DNA from: an uncultured Bacteroides sp.
GTDB lineage: Bacteria; Bacteroidota; Bacteroidia; Bacteroidales; Bacteroidaceae
Length of the DNA: 64,000 nt
Direction of reading: 5' to 3'
Assembly: GCA_944321465.1 (NCBI GenBank)
Contig: CALULL010000002.1
Location: 62,001-126,000 of the forward strand
The position numbers and the translations under genes are program-made. This document shows, piece by piece, positions 57,539-64,000 of this stretch (the first letter of the stretch is position 1; each line of letters starts with the position of its first letter). The notes below the pieces were generated by a model. That model saw only the letters and a program-made list of their open reading frames with translations, was not told the origin of the DNA and did not search any database.

Positions 57539-60500
57539 TCAGCGGGTGAGCGAGAACTTCAGCGTGATGCCGAAGTCGGAGTTCGTCACGGGGTAGGACG
57601 AGGAGGAGACGAGGGGGGTGTTCTGCTGCCGCTCGTAGTAGAGGCGCAGGGTGAGCAGGCGGCTCAGGGCGTAGTCGGCGGTGACGGATATCTGCATGGC
57701 GCGGTTGCCCGTGGTGGCTTGGGTGAAGGCTTGCTGTATGTCGCGCGCCAGGGCCGACTGGTTGCGCAGGGAGAAGTCGGCGCGCAGGGTGAGGTCGCTG
57801 CTGAAGGAGGAGCTGCGGCCGCTCTTGCTGTTGTTCTTGCTGTTGCTCTTGGAGTCGCCGTCCTTCGAGCTGCGGCTCTTGCTGCCTCCGCCGCCGAAGA
57901 GCTTGAAGTTGGTTATCTTGTAGCCCAGGCCGATGACGAAGTCGGAGGAGGAGGTCTCGACGATCTGGGCGGCGGTCATGCTGAGGTTGAGCACGCGTGT
58001 CTTGCGGTACTCGGCCTTGGCGGTGATGCCGTTGTTGAAGGTCATGTCCACGCCCAGCAGTGGGGAGAACTGCTCGTTGATGGAGACGTTGCTGATGTCG
58101 TAGCACGACGAGGGTATGGGGTTGCCCGTCTGCACGTCTTCGGTGAAGCCCAGGTCGCCCATGTAGCTCATGAAGCTGGTGTAGGTGTTGTAGCTTCCCA
58201 CGCTGTAGGTGCTGCGGTAGGCGTGGTTGATGTTGAAGCTGCGGAAGTGCTTCTTGAACCAGTCGAGTTTGGCCAGTCCGCTGTAGGTGACGCTCCAGTT
58301 GGGGAGCATGGAGAGCAGGCCGGGAAAGAGGTCGAGGGCGGTGGTGCGCGCGTCGCGTCCGGTGTATGCGGCCAGGAAGGCGGGTATCATCACGTCGGGC
58401 GAGTAGCGGCTGACGGTGCCGTTGGCGGGGTCGAAGGTCTGTCCGGCCAGCGAGCTTCCGGCAGGGTAGATGGCTCCTGCGTAGCGTGCCTCGACACGGC
58501 GCTGCACCACGTCGAGGTTGTTCAGGAAGCGGTCGAAGGCGCGCGAGTAGTAGCCGTTGCCGGCCTTGTGGCGTTCGAAGGCGCTGCCCATGCTGATGAT
58601 GGTCATGGTGAAGCTGCCGCTCTGTGTCTGGGGCATGCCGTCGAACATGAACTGTATCTCGCGGCTGCGGTTGCGGGTGCGCTGGGCGTTGAGGTCTATC
58701 TTGAGGTCGCGCACGGGTTCGAGGGTGAGGCGCAGCTGGAAGTCTTCTTGCGCGTTGGTGGTGGCGGGGGTGACTACGGAGTCGTTGGCAAGCAGCCAGC
58801 CGTTGTCGTAGGCTCGCTGTATGTAGCCGTCGCCCGTCAGGCCGAAGGCGAAGTCCAAGCCGGGTGTCATGCCTGCGGCCGAGGTGCGCCGTTGTCCCAA
58901 CAGGTCGCCCACCTCGGGCAGGAAGCCGGGCAGGGTCATGGCGTAGGTGTTGCGGTAGGACACGCTGAAGTTACGCACGCTCATGGCCAGGCGGGCGACG
59001 TACTGACTCAGCTTGTACCACTTGTTGTCCTCGGGGTCGGGGCCGGGCAGGATGTTGAGCTGTATCTGTGCCGTGTCGCGGGTTTCTATGCGTATGGTGT
59101 TGGCGTTCACCACCTTGTAGCGCAGGGGGTAGCGCGTGCCCCAGTGCTGTGCCGTCACCTTGGGGCGGCGGTTGTTCAGGTTGTGGGTGACGTTGACGGT
59201 GGTGTCGGCCTTCAGCTGTATGAGCTTGCTGTAGCGTTTAGGCTTCTTTTTGGTCGCTACGGGCTTGCGGTAGGAAGCCGAGAAACGCCGGTTGACCTTC
59301 TTCAGGTAGGGCACTTTGTTGTAGAGCTGTTCCAGGTTGAAGCGTCCGTTGAGGCTGATGTTGCGCTGGTTGCTGACGGTGTTGCCCATCTCGGTGCCGT
59401 CGGTTAGAGCCAGTCCTCGGTTCCAGTTGTAGGTGGCTGCGTAGCTGGCATCGGCGGTAATCCAGTCGGTGACGGGGAACTGCTTCAGGGGCAGTTTGAA
59501 GTCGACATCGAACGTCTGCTGGTAGTCCATAGGTCGTCCCAGCGAGAGGAGGCTCTGCTTTACGGAGTCTTTCCACTGCTGGTATTGGTCGGGGTAGAGG
59601 TCCTTGTTCACCACGCCGTATGGCTCTTCTATCTCGGCGTGGGTGGCACTGGTGAAGTTCATGCGCAGGTTCTTGGTCAAGTCCCAGCGCAGGGCAAAGT
59701 CGCGGTTCCACAGGAACTCTTTGGCGAAGGAGGCGGGTATGCCGTCCGTGCCGTCGCTGCCGGTGCCCGAGGTGAGTGCCTCCATGTCGCGCAGCTGCAG
59801 CTCGTAGTAGTGGCGGCTGATGTCGGTGTTGAAGGCTATGCTCTGTGGCAGCCAGTTGAGGCTGAACTGCTTGGCGAACTTCATCCAGGGCGACTTGCTC
59901 TTGGACTGCTTGAAAGGCTCCCAGGGCTTGTAGGCCGGGGCATAGGTGTAGCTCAGCTGCCCGCGCCAGTCGGTCTCGTCCTCGTAGGCGGTGGTGCTGC
60001 CCTGGTTGTGGTTGGTGGAGCGTGAGTAGCTGAGGCTGAAGTTGGCCGGGTCGTAGGGCATGGGGTTCTTGCTCTGTATGTTGACGCGCATGTTGCTGAG
60101 GCTGAAGTTGCGGTAGGTGCTCACCTCGCGGGCGATGTTCATCAGCGAGTCGCGGTCGTGCTCGGTGGTGAGTGCGCTCAGGGCGTCGTCGAGCAGCATG
60201 TCCTGGTCCAGGGGGTTGTACTTGGGCGTGGTCTGCTCCTTGGACAGCGAGAAGTAGATGGGTGCCGACAGCTTAGCCTGCTTGGGGAAGAAGCGGCCCA
60301 GGTCGAAGGAGGTGGTGAAGGTATATTGCAGGTAGTCGTCCAGCCGGCGTTCGCTGACGCTCTGCTCCAGCCCGCCGAAGCCTGCGGTCTCGTAATGTCC
60401 GCCGAGGTTGATGGCACCGATGTCGGAGAGCTGCACGTTCAGGTTGCCTTGTGCGGCCCAGCCCCCGCTCTCGTTGAATTCGGTGAGGCGCATTTCGTTG

Positions 60501-63500
60501 ACCCACACCTCGGCAGACTTTGTGGCCCGCGAGTTGTTGCGTATGCCTATCATGATGGTCTTGATTTCGGCCAGCGAGGGGTTGCCTATGATGCTTATCT
60601 TGTTGGATTGGTGCTCCGGATCGTACTCGGAGTAGACTTGCCCGTAGCTCACGCCGCTGTTGCCCATGTTCTTCAGGCGATTGCGGTTGCGCTTTACGTC
60701 GGTAAGGGCCTTCAGGTCGATGTCAAAGTTGTTTTCGGAGGGCCACACGGAGAGTTGTCCCGTGGGGGTGTCGGTATAGGTCCCGTGGGGAGTCAGCGTA
60801 AGGGGGACTTCGTATTCGTAGTAGTTGCTCAGGTAATCGGACCCCAAGCGTATAAAGACACTCAGCTCTTGGTCCTGCGGGTCTGTGCTGAGGTCGGGCA
60901 GAGCCTCGGCGTGGGCAAACATCTGCAAGCGGCGATATTGGCGTATGTCCATTGAGGTGTTCTTGTAGACGGCACGTCCCTCGCCCGGTGCCAGCCCTTC
61001 GACCTTAAGGCTGAGGGCCTGCTCGTTCTCTTGCCGCAGCTGGGGTTGGCTAGGGTCGATGACGCGGCTGATGCCCGGCGGCAACAGGTAGTTGACGGGG
61101 GTACGGTCAGAGTTCTCCTCCACGTTGACCGTGGACACGTCGAGTGAGGCTGAGCTGGCTGTGCTGCCCCGCTGGAGCGCGTCGGTGTAGGTGCGCCACT
61201 CGCCGCGCACCAGTTCCAGCGTAGCGAAGCGCAGGACCACGGGGCTGTCGAAGCCGGTGAGGAACATGCGCATGAAGCGTATGGAGCTGAAGTCACGTAT
61301 GTTGCCAATGGCTTCGCCGTTGTCTACGGGCACCTTGAACTGGTACCACGTCACCTCCTCGGTCTGGCCATTGCGTAGGCGGACGTTGACGGTGCGCTTG
61401 TCCGTGATGTAGTTCTGGCCTACCTGCAAGTCGGCGGGCCTCAGACTAATGTGGTAGCGGTAGTACTTTTCGGTTTCATTGAGGGTGTAGTCTTGGTTGA
61501 TGTCTTCCACGTCGGGCACGGTCTTGGCCGAGGTATCGTAGCTCTCGGGCGAGTCTTCTGTGGCCACGGAGTTGCCCTCGGTGTTGTTGTAGTATTTGTA
61601 GCGGTCCAGGATGGAGCGTTCCTCTTGGTCGTAGTCTGTGCCTCGGAAGTAGTGGTAGTTGTCGCCGGCGGGGTCGTCGTAGAACTTTTGGAAAGCATCG
61701 GTGCTGACGATGCCTTGTACGCGGTTAAGGTAGTCGGCGTAGGTAGAGTAGGCTCGCTCGTCCTCGGTGGAGAGTCCGTTTAGTCCTACGTCCTGTTGGC
61801 GGCGTGTGCCCTCGGTGTTGTCAAAGGCGTAGACTATGCTGCGGTCGCGCGGTACGCGTCCCCACACGGTCTGTTCCACTCGCGTGGTGTCGCCGTCGGT
61901 GGGCAGGCCGTTCTCAAACGATTTCTTGCCGTCCTTGAGCACGTCCTCCGACATTTCGCCCAGGTTGATGTATAGGTCGCCGCCTGTGGCCGAGCCGCCC
62001 GAGCCTGTCCCGCCTTCGCCTGTCAGCGGGTCGGCGTAGATAAAGGGGTCGAGCAGCCAAAAGCTGACATATTCGATGTTGGCGGCCTCGAAGTCGCTGG
62101 TGTCCAGCTTGCGCATCATGCCTCCCCAGCGTTTCTCGGGGTTGCGTAGCGAGCCGTCTTGGTTGAGGTCGGTGTCCAGGTTGTAGGGGCCTCGCTCGGT
62201 GGGGTAGAAGGCCATGTTGAGGACGTTGAGCGAGGCCGACTCTTGGTAGGCCGTCTCGCGGTCGGGAAACAGCTCTTGCTCGTACACTTCGCGCACATAG
62301 TGGTTGGACAATTGGTCGAGGTCGTTACGGATGTGGGCCGGGGTGAGCGATGAGTTGCGGCGGGTGAAGATGCCGTCGATGTGGTACCACGCCAGCAGGG
62401 CACGGTTCTTTCCGTAGTCGGTGTTGTTGCTCAGCGCCGCTTCGGGAAATAGCGAAGCGGCGGAAGGGTCGTAGGGCGTGGAGGCCAGCATCCAGTAAGA
62501 GGGTTGCAGCAGGTCGATGCCGCTTTGGGTGCTTTCAAAGTCGTCGATGTACGACGCATCCTGTTGCAGGCCGTTTGCCGTGCCCGGTATCAGTTGGGCA
62601 AACTCGGCGGTGAGGTTGATGTTGCTGGGTTGGGTGGCCTCGACAAAGGGCAGCTTGTCTATCATGTTGGTAAGCCACTGGCTTTGAGTCTTCCAGGATG
62701 CGTTGAGTCCCCAGAGAGTGTTGTTGATGGGCTCGTCTCCCATCGATACTTTGGTCGTCAGTGGTTTCTCCTTCAGGTGCATTAGGGTTCCCCCCACTTG
62801 GAAATCCTTCGAGAAGTCATAGGTGAAGTTCATGCCCACCATCGTTTTGCGCTGCATGCTGTAGTTGGTGTTGCTTTCAAAATCGACGCTCACGGAGGTG
62901 CCTGCGTCGATGATGCTTTGGTTGATGATGGTCACCACGCCCAGCGTATAGTCCACGGTGTAGTCGGAGTTCTCGGTTAGCGTCACGCCTCCAGCAGTGA
63001 CACGGACGGAGCCTTGTGGAATGTTGGTTGACCCCAGGCGTATTTCGTTGGCGTTGGAGCCGGTGAACTCGCCCGTGAGCCGGAACTTGTTTTTCTCTGC
63101 CGTCTGCTTGGCCACGGTCATTGTCGAGTCGTACAGTTCCTGAAAGACGTATTTATCGGCCAAAGCATCGTCGCCTATCTGTTGGCGCAGATAGCTTCCG
63201 AAGGGTTCCACCACGGGAAAGTAGATGCGTCCGTCAGAGGCTGTCACGGTATATCCTTCCACGAAGTCGAAAAATCCATCAGAGCCGGCTTGGTTTTGGC
63301 TGTTCAGTCTGTCCAGTCCCAAGACCCGTATGAGTGGTGTCCGGGCAATGTTACCTTCCGGTATGTAGCGCAGGTATACGCCTGTTGTGTCGCTTTGATA
63401 AGTGATGTTTAGTTGAAAGTCCGTTTTTTGTATGGAATAGGAGTTCAGACTATAGACGTTTTTCATCATCAAGTCCCAGCAACCTGTTCCCGGAGTGTTG

Positions 63501-64000
63501 GAGGTGTTCTTTAGCAGCTTGACATACAGCGTCTGGTTGGTTTCCTTGATGTCCGAGGAGAATTCGCCAACCTGATAGTTGCGTCCTCCCAAGGTGTATT
63601 CAAAGGCCACGGCCAACACTTCATCGGTCTGTAGGGTTTGTTTCAGGGAGATGTATCCCAATTTTGAGTTCAGGGTGTACTCGGAGGATGAGAGCAGGCG
63701 TGCATTCTCTATCTTCTCGTATTGCAGGCCGGACTCCATGCCGACGATGCCTTCCATCGTGCTATTGATTTGGCTGACATCCCGTGCAGCGGCGTAGGTC
63801 GTCGTCATTTGCTGGTACAGGTTGTTGGCGTTGTTGTAGGGCGCGTTGGCGTTGTTCGTCGGGTTGGCGGGGTTGCCTGTTCCGGTCCACATCTCGGGAT
63901 TGTCTATGTGTATGGCTTCACCGAGGTCGCTGAAGGCAAGAATGTTACGGGGGTTATCATAGTCGCCTCTCTTGTTGGTTACCCATACTTCGATGCGGTT
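57539..64000 (-). CDS. sprA: T9SS outer-membrane translocon SprA/Sov (5' end outside the window)
   Basis: 2153 residues are present and the frame is still open at base 64000 (RIEVWVTNKRGDYDNPRNIL), so an N-terminal part is missing; an apparent ATG at 63892 is internal. The giant barrel protein has the conserved SprA stretches EVWVNEMRLTEFNESGGWAAQG and IMIGIRNNSR, and ends in TLKFSLTR. A Ser/Lys/Asn-rich low-complexity loop (GGGGSKSRSSKDGDSK...) lies about 110 residues from the C terminus. SprA forms the outer-membrane pore of the type IX secretion system. The other T9SS genes are not in the window. Confidence 0.92.
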   Translation of the reverse strand, partial: NRIEVWVTNKRGDYDNPRNILAFSDLGEAIHIDNPEMWTGTGNPANPTNNANAPYNNANNLYQQMTTTYAAARDVSQINSTMEGIVGMESGLQYEKIENARLLSSSEYTLNSKLGYISLKQTLQTDEVLAVAFEYTLGGRNYQVGEFSSDIKETNQTLYVKLLKNTSNTPGTGCWDLMMKNVYSLNSYSIQKTDFQLNITYQSDTTGVYLRYIPEGNIARTPLIRVLGLDRLNSQNQAGSDGFFDFVEGYTVTASDGRIYFPVVEPFGSYLRQQIGDDALADKYVFQELYDSTMTVAKQTAEKNKFRLTGEFTGSNANEIRLGSTNIPQGSVRVTAGGVTLTENSDYTVDYTLGVVTIINQSIIDAGTSVSVDFESNTNYSMQRKTMVGMNFTYDFSKDFQVGGTLMHLKEKPLTTKVSMGDEPINNTLWGLNASWKTQSQWLTNMIDKLPFVEATQPSNINLTAEFAQLIPGTANGLQQDASYIDDFESTQSGIDLLQPSYWMLASTPYDPSAASLFPEAALSNNTDYGKNRALLAWYHIDGIFTRRNSSLTPAHIRNDLDQLSNHYVREVYEQELFPDRETAYQESASLNVLNMAFYPTERGPYNLDTDLNQDGSLRNPEKRWGGMMRKLDTSDFEAANIEYVSFWLLDPFIYADPLTGEGGTGSGGSATGGDLYINLGEMSEDVLKDGKKSFENGLPTDGDTTRVEQTVWGRVPRDRSIVYAFDNTEGTRRQQDVGLNGLSTEDERAYSTYADYLNRVQGIVSTDAFQKFYDDPAGDNYHYFRGTDYDQEERSILDRYKYYNNTEGNSVATEDSPESYDTSAKTVPDVEDINQDYTLNETEKYYRYHISLRPADLQVGQNYITDKRTVNVRLRNGQTEEVTWYQFKVPVDNGEAIGNIRDFSSIRFMRMFLTGFDSPVVLRFATLELVRGEWRTYTDALQRGSTASSASLDVSTVNVEENSDRTPVNYLLPPGISRVIDPSQPQLRQENEQALSLKVEGLAPGEGRAVYKNTSMDIRQYRRLQMFAHAEALPDLSTDPQDQELSVFIRLGSDYLSNYYEYEVPLTLTPHGTYTDTPTGQLSVWPSENNFDIDLKALTDVKRNRNRLKNMGNSGVSYGQVYSEYDPEHQSNKISIIGNPSLAEIKTIMIGIRNNSRATKSAEVWVNEMRLTEFNESGGWAAQGNLNVQLSDIGAINLGGHYETAGFGGLEQSVSERRLDDYLQYTFTTSFDLGRFFPKQAKLSAPIYFSLSKEQTTPKYNPLDQDMLLDDALSALTTEHDRDSLMNIAREVSTYRNFSLSNMRVNIQSKNPMPYDPANFSLSYSRSTNHNQGSTTAYEDETDWRGQLSYTYAPAYKPWEPFKQSKSKSPWMKFAKQFSLNWLPQSIAFNTDISRHYYELQLRDMEALTSGTGSDGTDGIPASFAKEFLWNRDFALRWDLTKNLRMNFTSATHAEIEEPYGVVNKDLYPDQYQQWKDSVKQSLLSLGRPMDYQQTFDVDFKLPLKQFPVTDWITADASYAATYNWNRGLALTDGTEMGNTVSNQRNISLNGRFNLEQLYNKVPYLKKVNRRFSASYRKPVATKKKPKRYSKLIQLKADTTVNVTHNLNNRRPKVTAQHWGTRYPLRYKVVNANTIRIETRDTAQIQLNILPGPDPEDNKWYKLSQYVARLAMSVRNFSVSYRNTYAMTLPGFLPEVGDLLGQRRTSAAGMTPGLDFAFGLTGDGYIQRAYDNGWLLANDSVVTPATTNAQEDFQLRLTLEPVRDLKIDLNAQRTRNRSREIQFMFDGMPQTQSGSFTMTIISMGSAFERHKAGNGYYSRAFDRFLNNLDVVQRRVEARYAGAIYPAGSSLAGQTFDPANGTVSRYSPDVMIPAFLAAYTGRDARTTALDLFPGLLSMLPNWSVTYSGLAKLDWFKKHFRSFNINHAYRSTYSVGSYNTYTSFMSYMGDLGFTEDVQTGNPIPSSCYDISNVSINEQFSPLLGVDMTFNNGITAKAEYRKTRVLNLSMTAAQIVETSSSDFVIGLGYKITNFKLFGGGGSKSRSSKDGDSKSNSKNNSKSGRSSSFSSDLTLRADFSLRNQSALARDIQQAFTQATTGNRAMQISVTADYALSRLLTLRLYYERQQNTPLVSSSSYPVTNSDFGITLKFSLTR

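Overview
This window is chromosomal DNA from a G+C-rich member of the Bacteroidales, most like Bacteroidaceae or Prevotellaceae; species is not assignable from the sequence alone. The evidence is the protein families present (SprA, DUF4249 with a TonB receptor, DUF5686, DUF4105, DUF4112, DUF4837, BACON, GH92, BspA-type LRR, and a CfxA/CepA/PER-like class A beta-lactamase). It is also supported by repeated TAnnTTTG -7 boxes of the Bacteroidetes primary sigma factor about 25-50 bases before start codons, with weak Shine-Dalgarno signals. I see no rRNA, tRNA, CRISPR array, prophage or complete insertion sequence.

Layout. 1-696: 3' part of a THUMP-like methyltransferase. 788-1345: small porin. 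1346-2328: about 1 kb of stacked non-coding repeats. 2329-6609: leftward cluster of MATE exporter, Maf pyrophosphatase, KdsC-like phosphatase, DUF2520 dehydrogenase, small membrane protein and nitroreductase. 6674-13549: GNAT/FemAB-like protein, then leftward DUF5686 outer-membrane protein, DedA and GH92 mannosidase. 14413-21915: valS, cobT-cobS-cobC (lower cobalamin pathway) and uvrB. 21971-36799: leftward LRR protein with a T9SS-type tail, an acidic hypothetical, a lipoprotein, secA, an alkaline-phosphatase-fold protein, DUF4105, a lipoprotein/TonB receptor/DUF4249 locus and DUF4112. 37020-52000: rightward envelope and housekeeping block of coaX, FadL-like OMP, lptC, CorC-type protein, PpiD-like chaperone, rlmN, DUF4837, pdxA, sigma-54 activator, lptE, TPR protein, secG, MFS and PqqD-like protein. 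52715-55292: BACON lipoprotein, double-barrel OMP and lipocalin-like lipoprotein. 55460-56419: class A beta-lactamase with a textbook Bacteroidetes promoter. 56420-57538: second repeat-rich desert. 57539-64000: sprA, cut by the window end.

Functional themes. Envelope biogenesis dominates: LptC, LptE, KdsC, SecA, SecG, PpiD, DUF5686, TonB receptor and SprA. SprA is the outer-membrane translocon of the type IX secretion system, and the LRR protein carries a C-terminal region that looks like a T9SS sorting domain.

The most unusual content is non-coding. (1) A MITE-like family of about 193 bp has 18-bp terminal inverted repeats and copy-specific 5-bp target duplications: three full copies and one internally deleted copy. 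(2) Two copies of a fold-back element of roughly 320-370 bp have 45-55-bp inverted ends. (3) Several dispersed tandem-repeat families all have a period of 22-24 bp, and one has apparently been captured as a C-terminal extension of the DUF4837 protein. I did not find a clear new defence or multi-gene system.
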